Shown here: piece after piece, positions 42,340 through 51,146 of the stretch | Numbering within the stretch: the stretch's first letter is position 1 | Layout of the letters: every line of letters begins with the position of its first letter | NCBI GenBank assembly: GCA_026387665.1 | Contig: JAPLLG010000013.1 | Location: 186,001-250,000, forward strand | Reading direction: 5' to 3' | From: Nitrospirota bacterium | GTDB taxonomy: Bacteria; Nitrospirota; Nitrospiria; Nitrospirales; Nitrospiraceae | DNA length: 64,000 bases | Notes under the pieces: model-generated | Database searches by the model: none | The model's input: the letters and a program-made list of their open reading frames with translations, nothing else | Told to the model about the DNA's origin: nothing | Translations under genes and position numbers: made by a program

Positions 42340-42810
42340 GTGACATCTCAGGCCTGGACCGACCCCCCCGTCATTGAGTGGTCGCAACTGCTCCTCAACA
42401 GTTTTCGTCGCTGGACCGGGCGTGAACTGCTCGAACGAGTGGGCGACCCCGCGTACCAGGCCCATGCCCTCTTTCTCTCCCCATTCGTCGTTGTGTCGCA
42501 TGGGGCGGAAGAGGATCCCCTGCTCAACTACGGGAACCAGATGGCCTTGGACCTGTGGGAGTTGCCTTGGGATCAATTCGTGCAAACGCCCTCCCGGCTC
42601 ACCGCCGAACCGATCAATCGAGCCGAACGGGAATGGATGTTGGAGCAGGCCAAAGTCCGTGGCTACCTCGACACTTATCGAGGGGTGAGAATTACCTCAA
42701 CGGGTCGCCGCTTTCTCGTCGATAACGCCAGGATCTGGAATGTCGTGGACGCACAGGGGCAGAGGGTGGGACAGGCGGCGAGTTTTTCACAATGGACCTG
42801 GCTGAACTGA
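42340..42810 (+). CDS. MEKHLA-domain protein
   Basis: 156 residues made of a single MEKHLA domain, a PAS-related ligand-binding fold also found at the C-terminus of plant HD-ZIP III factors. NYGNQMALDLWELPWDQFVQ, PSRLTAEPINRAEREWMLEQ and YRGVRITSTGRRFLVDNARI are typical. Bacterial stand-alone members have no proven role. GTG start with AGAGGA six bases upstream. Divergent from leuC. Confidence 0.88.
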   Translation: MTSQAWTDPPVIEWSQLLLNSFRRWTGRELLERVGDPAYQAHALFLSPFVVVSHGAEEDPLLNYGNQMALDLWELPWDQFVQTPSRLTAEPINRAEREWMLEQAKVRGYLDTYRGVRITSTGRRFLVDNARIWNVVDAQGQRVGQAASFSQWTWLN

Positions 42811-42817
42811 TCAGCCT

Positions 42818-42846
42818 GCAAGATGCTGAAAAAGTCCGCCAGCAGG
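42818..42846. repeat. Inverted-repeat element, half copy H
   Basis: GCAAGATGCTGAAAAAGTCC and the following CGCCAGC match the left arm of the ~126 bp family eight bases after the MEKHLA stop codon. The right arm is absent, replaced by a different inverted repeat. Confidence 0.6.
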
Positions 42847-42849
42847 GGG

Positions 42850-42939
42850 GATGGACCGGTGAGTCCCTTGTGCTCGCGCAACGCGCGGCCTCAGAAGGCC
42901 CTCGTTGGACGCGCGCAGCGGGGGCCTCTCCGGTCCATC
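42850..42939. repeat. Second inverted repeat adjoining half copy H
   Basis: GATGGACCGG at 42850-42859 pairs perfectly with CCGGTCCATC at 42930-42939. The interior is rich in GCGCG with AGGCC palindromes. It is unrelated in sequence to the ~126 bp element and may have interrupted it. Confidence 0.5.
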
Positions 42940-42990
42940 ATGAAATAACGTAAACGCGCATCTTGCGTTGTGCTTTGAGGGAGAGGGTGC

Positions 42991-43215
42991 TTAGTTCGCT
43001 GATTCGTCCGGGAGCCGTTCGAATCGTGGGCGCGGAAGACCTTCGATTGTCACGGTTTCCAGAAACATCGCCAGAGGCCGGACCCACAGTCCCCGCTCTC
43101 CGTAGAGGGCGCGATAGACGACCAGCTCTTCTTCCGTTTCCGAATGCCGCGCCACCCCGAGCACTTCGTACTCGTGGCCCTTCTTGTAATGTCGATAGCG
43201 ACCAGGCTGGACCAT
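42991..43215 (-). CDS. DUF1653 small protein
   Basis: 74 residues matching the DUF1653 family: GRYRHYKKGHEYEVLGVARH, EELVVYRALYGERGLWVRPL and FLETV are the conserved parts. These compact SH3-like proteins are widespread and uncharacterised. The ATG at 43215 follows GGAGACGGG and opens exactly at the domain, so the longer frame from 43374 is rejected. No operon partner is evident. Confidence 0.88.
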   Translation of the reverse strand: MVQPGRYRHYKKGHEYEVLGVARHSETEEELVVYRALYGERGLWVRPLAMFLETVTIEGLPRPRFERLPDESAN

Positions 43216-43410
43216 CCCGTCTCCGTTTCTATTCCGTACTATACGAGAACAGACGATGGAATTACAGGGCAGCAGGGTCTGGCCGTTTCGCTGAATTCGT
43301 TGGCCGGAATGGGCCGTGAAGCGGACGGGCGCCCTATTTGTCGGGCCTGTAACTGTGGGGGTGCGGAGACTCAAGAGCCAATGTGCGGGAATCAGGGCGT
43401 GAAACGTTGG

Positions 43411-44034
43411 TTACGTCCAGAGCTCGAGGGGGCCTCGATGGACAATGGCATGGAGAATATCGCTGGTCGTCAGAATGCCGATCGGGTGACGGGCGTTGTC
43501 GACGATGGGAATGGCGCTTACATATTCATCGAGCATGGCGCGGGCGATCTCGCGGAGCTCTGTGGTGGGGCTGGCGGACAAAACCCGAAGGCTCATCACC
43601 TGGGCGAGCGTATGCTTGGCGGAGGGCCCGGGCTGGCTGGAGGATTCCAATTCCTGCGTGTAGGGCAACAGATCGCGGTCCGATATCAGTCCGACCAGGG
43701 CTCCGTGCAGTGACGTGACGGGGAGGTGGTGGATTCCTTTGCATTTCATCACCGTCCAGGCTTCCTGCAGCGTACTGTCTGACGGCAGCCAGGTGACGGG
43801 TGCGGTCATGAGGTCCTGCGCCAGGAGGCCCTGTTTCGGCGCGGGGTCTTGGTGCACCTGTTGCTGGTAGGCCTGTTGAGCGAGGAGCGCGGCCGGGTTG
43901 GCCTCCTGTTGTTCCTGTTCTTTCGAGTGATCCCGTCGATGGTCTGCGTTGGTTTGTGACGCAGGTGCCCGCTGCGACACAGGTCGCGCAGGCTGCGTTT
44001 CGACGATGGCATTGACGGCACGTATCAGGGACAT
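43411..44034 (-). CDS. CBS-domain protein
   Basis: 207 residues. A Gln/Ala-rich, probably disordered N-terminal region of about 70 residues precedes two CBS domains (about 72-135, LMTAPVTWLPSDSTLQEAWT and LVGLISDRDLL; about 145-205, VMSLRVLSASPTTELREIAR and PIGILTTSDIL). CBS pairs bind adenine nucleotides and act as energy sensors. No effector domain is attached and no partner gene is adjacent. GAGGTCAGCT lies before the ATG. Confidence 0.9.
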   Translation of the reverse strand: MSLIRAVNAIVETQPARPVSQRAPASQTNADHRRDHSKEQEQQEANPAALLAQQAYQQQVHQDPAPKQGLLAQDLMTAPVTWLPSDSTLQEAWTVMKCKGIHHLPVTSLHGALVGLISDRDLLPYTQELESSSQPGPSAKHTLAQVMSLRVLSASPTTELREIARAMLDEYVSAIPIVDNARHPIGILTTSDILHAIVHRGPLELWT

Positions 44035-44263
44035 AGCTGACCTCGTAACGTCTGTATCGGAGGTTACGGTAAATACTTAAGCTCGAAGGGTTTATTACGC
44101 GATTATTCTGGACAAGAGGCCAGGATTGGGAGAGAGGCAGGGCCGGAAGGGTCCAGGCTGGAGGCCTTTTGCGGCCGATAGCAGCCAGGCGGCCCCATCG
44201 TGTATCCTGCCCGTTCTTGTGTTGTCAGGGGAATGAAGGGTGCCATTACAGGGTCAGGATTCG

Positions 44264-45646
44264 ATGAAAAAGAGACATGACATGATCGTCATCGGGGGAG
44301 GCTCGGCTGGCTATGCCGCGGCACGGACCGCTCGTGATGCCGGCGCCGACGTAGCCATTGTGGATCAGGGGCCGCTGGGGGGCCTCTGTATTCTGCGCGG
44401 CTGTATGCCGACGAAGGCCATCTTGCGCTCCGCAGAAGTGGCGGCCCTCTTGAGGCGGGCGAAGGAGTTCGGGCTCTCCCCGGTGTCGGTCCAGGCCGAC
44501 CTGTCGGCGATCGTGGATCGGAAGGATCGGCTGGTCCGCGAATTTGCGGATTACCGTATTCAGCAGCTTCATGATCCGAAATTTACGCTCTATCCATCGC
44601 GGGCAGCCTTTCGCTCACCCAGCGAAATCACCGCCGGAGATACCGTCTTGTCGGCCAGCTCGTTCATCATTGCGACGGGGTCGCGGCCTAGCGACGTTTC
44701 GATTCCCGGTTTGGCCCAAGCAGGTTATTTCACCAGCGATACGATTCTGGATCTTCGCACCCAACCGGATTCGCTGATCGTCTTGGGCGGCGGGGCGGTT
44801 GCGCTCGAGCTTGGGCAGTTCTTCGCTCGGCTCGGGACGAGGGTGACGATTCTTCAACGGAGCCGGACGCTCCTTTCTGGAATGGATGAAGCTGTCGGCC
44901 GCGCGCTAGAAGCGGCCTTGCTCGACGAGGGGATCGACGTCGTTACGGATGCGCAGTTGCTGCGGGTGACCCACGATGCAACAGGGAAGACTGTGCGGGT
45001 GACGAAAGACGGTGGCGAGCGATCCTTCGTCGGCGAAGAGATTCTCCAGGCCCTGGGCCGCCGGCCCAACATCGAAGGGCTGCAGCTCGACCTGGCGGAG
45101 GTGGCAGTCGAAGGCGGGCGGATTGTGGTCGATGAGACCCTGCGCACGTCGCAAGCCCATATCTATGCCGTGGGTGACGCGAACGAGATCTCGCCCATCG
45201 TGCATCTCGCCATTCAGCAGGGCGAGACTGCGGCCTATAACGCGATGCATCCGAACGGGCCGGCAAAAGAACTCGACCATCGTCTCGATGCCGAGGTGGT
45301 TTTTACGGACCCTCAAGTCGCCGTCGTGGGACTGAACGAATCCGCATGTCGCGCCCAAGGCATTCCGTACCTGACGGCCTCCTATCCCTTTGCCGACCAC
45401 GGGAAGTCCCTCTGTCTCGGTGCCACCCACGGCTTTGTAAAACTGCTCTGTGCGCCACAGACGGGCGAACTTCTGGGCGCGCAGATTGTCGGCCCGGAGG
45501 CGGGTGAACTGATCCATGAACTGATCGCGGTCATGTATTACCATGGGACTGCGGCGGACCTTGTGCGTATGCCGCACTACCATCCCACGCTGGCGGAAAT
45601 CGTGACCTATCCGGCGGAGTCCATCGTCGAACAGTTGGGGACATGA
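44264..45646 (+). CDS. FAD-dependent disulfide oxidoreductase (dihydrolipoamide dehydrogenase/MerA-like)
   Basis: 460 residues of the class I pyridine nucleotide-disulfide oxidoreductases. FAD motif MIVIGGGSAGYAAARTARDA, redox cysteines Cys42 and Cys47 in GGLCILRGCMPTKA, NAD(P) motif IVLGGGAVALELGQFFA, and the C-terminal catalytic region MPHYHPTLAEIV are all present. The Cys spacing is CxxxxC as in lipoamide dehydrogenase and glutathione reductase, with ILRG in place of the usual VNVG. No metal-binding MerA N-domain is present. The substrate is uncertain. The ATG at 44264 with AGGATTCG is preferred to the GTG at 44240. The stop overlaps the next gene. Confidence 0.88.
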   Translation: MKKRHDMIVIGGGSAGYAAARTARDAGADVAIVDQGPLGGLCILRGCMPTKAILRSAEVAALLRRAKEFGLSPVSVQADLSAIVDRKDRLVREFADYRIQQLHDPKFTLYPSRAAFRSPSEITAGDTVLSASSFIIATGSRPSDVSIPGLAQAGYFTSDTILDLRTQPDSLIVLGGGAVALELGQFFARLGTRVTILQRSRTLLSGMDEAVGRALEAALLDEGIDVVTDAQLLRVTHDATGKTVRVTKDGGERSFVGEEILQALGRRPNIEGLQLDLAEVAVEGGRIVVDETLRTSQAHIYAVGDANEISPIVHLAIQQGETAAYNAMHPNGPAKELDHRLDAEVVFTDPQVAVVGLNESACRAQGIPYLTASYPFADHGKSLCLGATHGFVKLLCAPQTGELLGAQIVGPEAGELIHELIAVMYYHGTAADLVRMPHYHPTLAEIVTYPAESIVEQLGT

Positions 45647-46323
45647 TGAACAGATTCTCTATGTTCGCGCTCAGCCTCCTCCTTCTCGTAGAGCCTGCGT
45701 GCCAGCAACAGACCTGGGAGTCGGCGATGACGGCGGGACAGCAGGCCGTGCAGCAAGGCAATTACGCCGATGCGGAACGGCTGTTCCTTGTGGCGACGCG
45801 CAAAGCGGAGGAGTTCGGACTGGAAGACCGGCGTGTGGCGGTCAGCCTGTCACAGCTGGCGCAGGTCTATGCAGGCCAAGGGAAGTATGTGGAGGCGGAA
45901 CCGGTCTATCTGCAGGCGCTGAAAATTTACCAGGCCGTGCATGGGGAGTTGCACGCCGATGTCGCAGCCACGCTCAACAACCTCGGCGTCCTCCATCGCA
46001 TGTACGGCCAGTATGCCCAGGCCGAGCCTCTGTTGACGCGGGCCCTCGCCATCAAAGAAAAACTCCTGGGCCTCGACCATCCGGACGTGGCGTTGAGCCT
46101 CGTGAATCTGGCCCAGTTGCATGTGGTGCAAGGGCAGCCGGAGAAAGCGGAGCCGCTTTATCGCCGAGCCTTGGCGATTCGGGAGCGGGTGCTGGGATCA
46201 TCCCATCCGGAGGTGGCGAAGACGCTGGAGGACCTGGCCAATGTCCTGCGAAAAGTCGGGCGAGTGGACGAGGCGGCGTCGCTGGAGCTGCGCGCCAAAC
46301 ACATTCGCGCGACGCGGAGTTGA
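45643..46323 (+). CDS. Exported TPR protein, kinesin-light-chain type
   Basis: 226 residues. A signal sequence (FSMFALSLLLLVEPAC) with Cys20 could be a lipoprotein site, although EPAC is a weak lipobox. It is followed by 42-residue TPRs of the kinesin-light-chain kind (AVSLSQLAQVYAGQGKYVEA, AATLNNLGVLHRMYGQYAQA, ALSLVNLAQLHVVQGQPEKA). It overlaps the flavoprotein stop by four bases. Role unknown, probably scaffolding in the periplasm. Confidence 0.88.
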   Translation: MMNRFSMFALSLLLLVEPACQQQTWESAMTAGQQAVQQGNYADAERLFLVATRKAEEFGLEDRRVAVSLSQLAQVYAGQGKYVEAEPVYLQALKIYQAVHGELHADVAATLNNLGVLHRMYGQYAQAEPLLTRALAIKEKLLGLDHPDVALSLVNLAQLHVVQGQPEKAEPLYRRALAIRERVLGSSHPEVAKTLEDLANVLRKVGRVDEAASLELRAKHIRATRS

Positions 46324-46355
46324 ACCGGTTGCGTGATCCAGTGTAGCGTACCCTC

Positions 46356-46598
46356 ATGGCGAGGCAGCGCGATCCGGTTTCTATCAATTGGCGTATGAAC
46401 GGAATGGTTGCGCGATTCGTGGGGATCGTGGCGATTGCGCTGGGGTTCGTCGTCGGGATCTATGGTTTGGAAGAGACAGGAGCGCGGTGGCTGCAGACGG
46501 CGTTGGGCTTGCTGGCCACCGGCATGTTGGCGCAAGGTTACGCCCTCTATTGTTCCGTGAAGCGTATGCAAGAGATCAAGGATCAGCCCAGGCGATGA
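46356..46598 (+). CDS. Small two-helix membrane protein
   Basis: 80 residues with two membrane helices (VARFVGIVAIALGFVVGIYG and WLQTALGLLATGMLAQGYAL). No recognised family. Neither the ATG at 46356 nor the one at 46395 has a clear ribosome-binding site. Its stop overlaps the following lipoprotein gene by four bases (ATGA), so it is translated as part of the cluster. Confidence 0.6.
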   Translation: MARQRDPVSINWRMNGMVARFVGIVAIALGFVVGIYGLEETGARWLQTALGLLATGMLAQGYALYCSVKRMQEIKDQPRR

Positions 46599-47020
46599 AA
46601 CGAGCGTCTCAACACCTGTTTGCGGTTTGCCTGCTTCTCCTTGCTGGGACGATGTTGGCCTGCGGCGGCCCCTGGCGCGACGGCTATTTCAAAAAGGGTG
46701 TGGATCGGCTCACGCAGGACGAGGTGTTGGCGCGGTTCGGGCCGCCCCATACGGCGAAGACACCGGCGCTCGGAGGAGATTCCGTCTGGACCTATCGCGT
46801 GCCGATCGGCGACAAGGAGTTGGCCACGGTGCAACTGTTCCACTTGGGCGAAGCGGTGCAGCAAGCGGCCTCATTGATCGGAAAGAGTGGCGCCGAAGGG
46901 CCCAAGGCCATGTTGTATTGCTATCGTTATATCTTGACCTTCAATGAACAGAAGATTCTGAAGCAGTGGAAACGGGAAGAGTGTGTGCCGGGAACCCGCG
47001 ACACGCTGAATGCAAACTAG
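46595..47020 (+). CDS. Putative lipoprotein
   Basis: 141 residues. Signal MKRASQHLFAVCLLLLAGTM followed by LAC gives a good lipobox. The mature part begins GGPWRDGYFKKGVDRLTQDE, then VLARFGPPHTAKTPALGGDS and WTYRVP, reminiscent of SmpA/BamE-like 'outer membrane assembly' folds, in which a G-P-P loop recurs. That resemblance is a guess. Start codon shared with the previous stop. Confidence 0.75.
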   Translation: MKRASQHLFAVCLLLLAGTMLACGGPWRDGYFKKGVDRLTQDEVLARFGPPHTAKTPALGGDSVWTYRVPIGDKELATVQLFHLGEAVQQAASLIGKSGAEGPKAMLYCYRYILTFNEQKILKQWKREECVPGTRDTLNAN

Positions 47021-47040
47021 CCAGCGAGGTCTTGCCCCAT

Positions 47041-47862
47041 ATGCCTGCTTGGTTGCCGCATATCGATAGTTCCGTCGTCCTCGACAGTCTCAAGTCTCTC
47101 CTCCTATTGCTCTCCCTCCTGATTTTGCGGACCTTGATCGTTCGTGCGATCGCGAAGAATCCCGCCCTCTCGATGGAAGCGAAGCGGCGAGGGGTCGTCT
47201 CGGTCCGCAATACCATCTTGTTTGCGTTGCTGGTGGGACTGGTTGTTATCTGGGCGCACGAGCTCCAGGCCTTCGCCGTGTCTCTCGTGGCGCTCGCGGC
47301 GGCGCTTGTGTTGGCGACGAAGGAACTCCTCCTTTGCTGGAGCGGGGCGGCGCTGCGCGTGGGCGGAAAAGTCTACGAGGTGGGGGATCGCATTCAAATC
47401 GCCGGGTACCGTGGCGTCGTTTTGGATCACGACATCTTTGCGACCAAGCTCCTTGAGATTGGGCCGGGCCAAGCCTCGCACCTCTATACCGGCCGCATTG
47501 CGGTTTTTCCGAACAGCCTGTTGTTCACGAATACCTTGATCAAAGAGAATCCCGGCCAGGAATATGGGCTCTATCTCCTCGTGGTTCCGCTCGGGGACAA
47601 GCATGACTGGCGGAAGGCAGAGGGGCATCTGCTGGACGCTGCGAAAGCGGAATGTTCTTCGTTTATGGAAGAGGCCGGCCGGCACATGAAGTTGCTGGAA
47701 CAGACGAATCTCCTCGAAGCTCCGTCGCCGGAGCCGCGCGTGACCATCCAACTATCCGAAGCAGGGCAGATCCAGTTGGTGCTGCGATTCCCGGCGCCGG
47801 ACCGTGGCCGCTCGCGGATCGAACAGGCCATTTTGCGCCGCTATCTCACCGCATCCAATTAG
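47041..47862 (+). CDS. MscS-type small mechanosensitive channel family protein
   Basis: 273 residues. Three predicted membrane helices (LLLLLSLLILRTLIVRAI, ILFALLVGLVVIWAHEL, LVALAAALVLATKELLL) lead into the MscS beta domain (VGDRIQIAGYRGVVLDHDIF, AVFPNSLLFTNTLIKENPG). The FPNSLLFTN segment is typical of the family. It may gate solute release under osmotic downshock. The ATG at 47041 is chosen because the longer frame would overlap the lipoprotein gene. The TAG stop runs directly into repeat copy C. Confidence 0.87.
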   Translation: MPAWLPHIDSSVVLDSLKSLLLLLSLLILRTLIVRAIAKNPALSMEAKRRGVVSVRNTILFALLVGLVVIWAHELQAFAVSLVALAAALVLATKELLLCWSGAALRVGGKVYEVGDRIQIAGYRGVVLDHDIFATKLLEIGPGQASHLYTGRIAVFPNSLLFTNTLIKENPGQEYGLYLLVVPLGDKHDWRKAEGHLLDAAKAECSSFMEEAGRHMKLLEQTNLLEAPSPEPRVTIQLSEAGQIQLVLRFPAPDRGRSRIEQAILRRYLTASN

Positions 47863-47987
47863 CAGGCTGCTGAAACGGCTCGCCAGCTTCGTTCTCGCCT
47901 CGAACGCATCCTCAACGTAGCCAGGGGCTACGCCTCCGGTGCGTTCAGCGGCTGCGGCCTTGCTGCCGGGCCGTTTGAGCAGCCTGC
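47862..47987. repeat. Inverted-repeat element, copy C (full)
   Basis: 126 bases from GCAGGCTGCTGAAACGGCTC to GGCCGTTTGAGCAGCCTGC. The compensating changes on both arms (GGCTGC/GCAGCC and CGGC/GCCG) relative to copies A and B keep the stem paired. The first G is the last base of the mscS TAG stop. Confidence 0.92.
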
Positions 47988-48096
47988 GGGAGCGTGTTCT
48001 TCCTTTTTAAGATATGCCGTTTCGCAAGCGGGGCCGCATCCTCTCGGCTGACCCTCGTCTCACGTTTTACGCCTAACGTTTCACGCATCAGATCGG

Positions 48097-49611
48097 TTAG
48101 AGCACGCCGGCGAGACGGTTGAGGCTGAGAATCGCTTGACCAAAGAACAGCTGGAACGATTGCAGATCTTGGGAGGTTACCTGACCTGGAAGGGGTCCAT
48201 GGTCGCTGTACAGGAGTCCGATCGGCCGGATGCCGATGCGGATGGGGGCGAGGATGGCGGATGAGGTTTGCCAGGTCGTGAGGAACCTTGAGCCGAGGGC
48301 GCGAGGTCCGTCGGTCGAGGCCTGCGACAGCAAGAAGGGATCCTGTTGTTTCAATGCATGCAAGAACAGCGGGTGTTCCGCGCTGAGCGATCCCGTGAAA
48401 CTGGCCAGGTACTGCTCCGGCACGTCGACGCCCACCACCACTCGGCCGAGCAGTTGGTCGGTATCGCCTGGATTCAACAGTGCCAGGGCCACCCGCGTGA
48501 AGCCGCCGCCGTCATGCAGCGTATTGACCAGGACGGAGAGAAGATTGTTGAGGTCTTTCGCCGCCAGCAAGGCAGTCTGGAATTGCTGGAGGGTTTCTAG
48601 CGGGTGGGTTTGGATCGGAGGAGTTGTTGCGGGTTCATCCGGTCGAGCCTTGGGCAATTCTAGGTTGACCGTTGAGGGTAACGTCATGGCGATGGGTGCT
48701 GGGGCTGACGCTTGGGAGATCACGGTCTCTGTGATACCGACGGAACGGGACAGTTGCTGGCCCTTGTCGAAGGCGCGGGTTAAGGCGTCCTGCAGGGTGC
48801 GTTCCGGCAGGGCGGTGCCCCGTTGGACGGTGCGACGAATGGGGTCAGCGGCGCCGGGATTCGGTGAGTCAGCCATGGCGGCGACGAGATGGTTGGAGCC
48901 GGTCACCAGTCCCATGAACAGCTGCTGATCGGTCTGCCACTTGGTTTTCGCTGTGGGTGCCGGGCTGCCGATGAGATCCATCAGGCCGGCTGGCAGGACC
49001 CAGGTCTTGGCCAGGGCTGTGGCAAAACGAACCCTCGACACACCGAGAATTCTCACTTCGTCGTCTTGTGTCTTTGCAGCGGCGAGTTCCTGGAACAGAT
49101 CGGGCGTTTGGTACGCGATCACCAGGTCGGCGAACGAGTACAGGAGGGCGGCGCTGAACAGCTGTCCCGGTTGAGGATAGTTCATCGCCACGCCGAGTTC
49201 GGAGGCGTGGGCTGCGGCAAAGAGTGCTTTGGCGATCAAGCGGCCTAAGAGCGGCCGACGATCCGGCTGATTCTCCAGCTGCTCCATCAATTGGACGGTG
49301 GCGACGAGCGTGCGGACGGTGTCCAGGCCAAGCCAGGCCACTGCGTGGGTCACGGATGCAATAGTATGTTGCGGACTATAGGCGATCCCGTTGGCGATCT
49401 GCAGCACCTTGCAGGTCAATCCAGGGTCGCGGCGGATGACCTCGGCGAGGGCATCGGGGCTCGAGGTGTCTCCGCTGATATTGAGGACTTTCTGACAGGT
49501 CGCCCGTAATACGGGGATCGAATTGGCCTGTGGACCGAAGAGCGGGCGGAGTTGCTCGTGGATCTCGTTAATGACGTCAGAGTTGATGGTCGACGTACCG
49601 GCTTGCGTCAT
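48097..49611 (-). CDS. HDOD-GAF signalling protein
   Basis: 504 residues, cytoplasmic. The N-terminal HDOD domain (about 30-230: IPVLRATCQKVLNIS, RDPGLTCKVLQIANGIAYSP, VTHAVAWLGLDTVRTLVATV) is followed by a Pro/Thr-rich linker (300-340) and a C-terminal GAF domain (about 345-500). HDOD proteins occur in stress and motility signalling and mostly lack hydrolase activity; the HD metal residues are not obvious here. GAF would sense a small ligand. Single gene with no adjacent partner. Confidence 0.9.
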   Translation of the reverse strand: MTQAGTSTINSDVINEIHEQLRPLFGPQANSIPVLRATCQKVLNISGDTSSPDALAEVIRRDPGLTCKVLQIANGIAYSPQHTIASVTHAVAWLGLDTVRTLVATVQLMEQLENQPDRRPLLGRLIAKALFAAAHASELGVAMNYPQPGQLFSAALLYSFADLVIAYQTPDLFQELAAAKTQDDEVRILGVSRVRFATALAKTWVLPAGLMDLIGSPAPTAKTKWQTDQQLFMGLVTGSNHLVAAMADSPNPGAADPIRRTVQRGTALPERTLQDALTRAFDKGQQLSRSVGITETVISQASAPAPIAMTLPSTVNLELPKARPDEPATTPPIQTHPLETLQQFQTALLAAKDLNNLLSVLVNTLHDGGGFTRVALALLNPGDTDQLLGRVVVGVDVPEQYLASFTGSLSAEHPLFLHALKQQDPFLLSQASTDGPRALGSRFLTTWQTSSAILAPIRIGIRPIGLLYSDHGPLPGQVTSQDLQSFQLFFGQAILSLNRLAGVL

Positions 49612-49834
49612 TCTGCCTTCCTCACAGGTCCTTCTATGCCCTGACGTCCGTTATCGGTTGGTTGAGGGGAAAGCTGAGCAGGGGTGGCCGATCTTTGGAT
49701 TAGGCCCAATCAGGGCGGTGTTGCGTGTTGGTGTTCCGAACCGGTTCTTGACAGGGTTGAAAAAGGAGTGCAGGCTGTTTGCTTCTTTTGCAGGAAACAA
49801 ACTGCACCCATTATTATTTCCCAGGAGGTATCCC

Positions 49835-50143
49835 ATGCAGAAGTTGATCGTTGCCGCCTTTACCGCATTGTGCATGTTCGGAGCTGGCTCGTTGGCCATG
49901 GCTGATGAGGCCATCAAAGGCGAAGCGGGTACGATGAAATCCGATGTCGCAGCCGAAAAAGAGCCGGGGAAATCCGATTCGAAGGGCAAGAAGAAGGGCC
50001 ATAAAAAGCAGATGAAGGCCAAGCGCCACGCGGCGAAGAGCAAGACGAAGGCGCAGAAAGAGGAAGCGCCGGCCGCCACCTCATCGGTTCCGGCTCCTGC
50101 CGTTGCCCCGGCCGCAGCTCCGGCTCCTGCAGCAGGACACTAA
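49835..50143 (+). CDS. Exported Lys/Ala-rich small protein
   Basis: 102 residues. Signal peptide MQKLIVAAFTALCMFGAGSL with cleavage near AMA/DE, then a basic low-complexity region (KGKKKGHKKQMKAKRHAAKS) and an Ala/Pro tail (PAPAVAPAAAPAPAAGH). A strong AGGAGG lies at 49823-49828, and a terminator follows the gene. Such secreted basic proteins have been likened to acid-shock or histone-like tails, but no function is established. Confidence 0.75.
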   Translation: MQKLIVAAFTALCMFGAGSLAMADEAIKGEAGTMKSDVAAEKEPGKSDSKGKKKGHKKQMKAKRHAAKSKTKAQKEEAPAATSSVPAPAVAPAAAPAPAAGH

Positions 50144-50163
50144 GTTCGAGCAGTTGTGCGCAT

Positions 50164-50200
50164 GGCCCTCGGGAGGTTGTTCCTTCCGAGGGCCGTTTTA
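50164..50200 (+). terminator. Rho-independent terminator after the Lys/Ala-rich gene
   Basis: GGCCCTCGG (50164-50172) pairs with CCGAGGGCC (50186-50194); a further partial pairing closes the loop, and GTTTTA follows. The T-run is short. Confidence 0.75.
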
Positions 50201-50281
50201 TGTTGAGCTGCTCCCTCTCCGCCTTGTTCCCCCGCAGGCCTTTTGCTAGGATGCGCGGCCTGAATGTCTGTAGGACGCTGT

Positions 50282-51055
50282 ATGAAAATCGCGACGTTTA
50301 ACGTCAATTCGCTCCGCAAACGTTTGCCCATTGTGCTTGACTGGCTGGCTCAGCAGAAGCCTGATGTGCTCTGTCTTCAGGAAACCAAAGTCCAGGACAG
50401 CGAGTTTCCGCTGCTGGCCTTGGCTGAGTCAGGGTACGAAATCACCTACCGGGGAATGAAGTCGTACAACGGCGTGGCGATCTTGAGTCGGGAGAAGCCG
50501 GAGGCAGTGGCATACGGATTCGATGACGGAGGCGATTCGGAGGATGCGCGGCTCTTGCGCGTGGTGATCAAGGGGATTCCCATCGTCAATACCTATGTGC
50601 CGCAGGGTTTCGAGATCGATTCACCCAAGTATCAATACAAGCTTGGCTGGTACGATCGGCTCCGCAAGTATTTCGAAAAACATTTGTCGCCGGACAAGCC
50701 GGCCATCTGGTGCGGTGATATGAACGTGGCGCCGCGGCCGATGGACGTGCATAGTCCCGAGAAGCATCTCAAACATGTCTGTTATCACGAGGATGCGCGG
50801 CAGGCCTATGAAAAGACGTTGGCCTGGGGATTTCAGGATGTGTTCGTGAAGCTCTATCCGGACCGGCAGCAATATACGTTTTGGGATTACCGGGCGCCCG
50901 GTTCGCTGGAAGCGAATCGAGGCTGGCGCATCGACCATATTCTGGCGACGGCCCCGCTAGTCGAGCGTTGTGTCAGGGTAGAGGTGGACGTCGAGCCGCG
51001 GCGAGCGAAAGACCCCTCGGATCATACATTCTTATGGGCGGAGTTTTCGATCTAA
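50282..51055 (+). CDS. xthA: Exodeoxyribonuclease III
   Basis: 257 residues of the ExoIII AP-endonuclease family, which cut DNA at abasic sites and trim 3' ends during base-excision repair. MKIATFNVNSLRKRLPIVLD opens the fold. The catalytic Glu34 is in LCLQETKVQD, the Asp-Asn pair in WCGDMNVAPRPMDVHSPEK, and the C-terminal His in DPSDHTFLWAEF. The ATG at 50282 follows TAGGACGCTGT; six upstream residues of the longer frame are not conserved. Length is normal for the family. Confidence 0.96.
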   Translation: MKIATFNVNSLRKRLPIVLDWLAQQKPDVLCLQETKVQDSEFPLLALAESGYEITYRGMKSYNGVAILSREKPEAVAYGFDDGGDSEDARLLRVVIKGIPIVNTYVPQGFEIDSPKYQYKLGWYDRLRKYFEKHLSPDKPAIWCGDMNVAPRPMDVHSPEKHLKHVCYHEDARQAYEKTLAWGFQDVFVKLYPDRQQYTFWDYRAPGSLEANRGWRIDHILATAPLVERCVRVEVDVEPRRAKDPSDHTFLWAEFSI

Positions 51056-51146
51056 CCACGAGCGCAACGTCCACACCTGCCCCCGTTCGATCGGTTCGGC
51101 AAGCTGCCCGCCCCGACCGAACTGGTTCATGATCTCACACGAATCA

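Noticed and set aside
48044-48090. TCACGTTTTACGCCTAACGT-type sequence and the similar stretch at 53390-53410
   Set aside because: The two stretches share only a short low-complexity CGTTTCACG motif; too little to call a repeat family from two copies.
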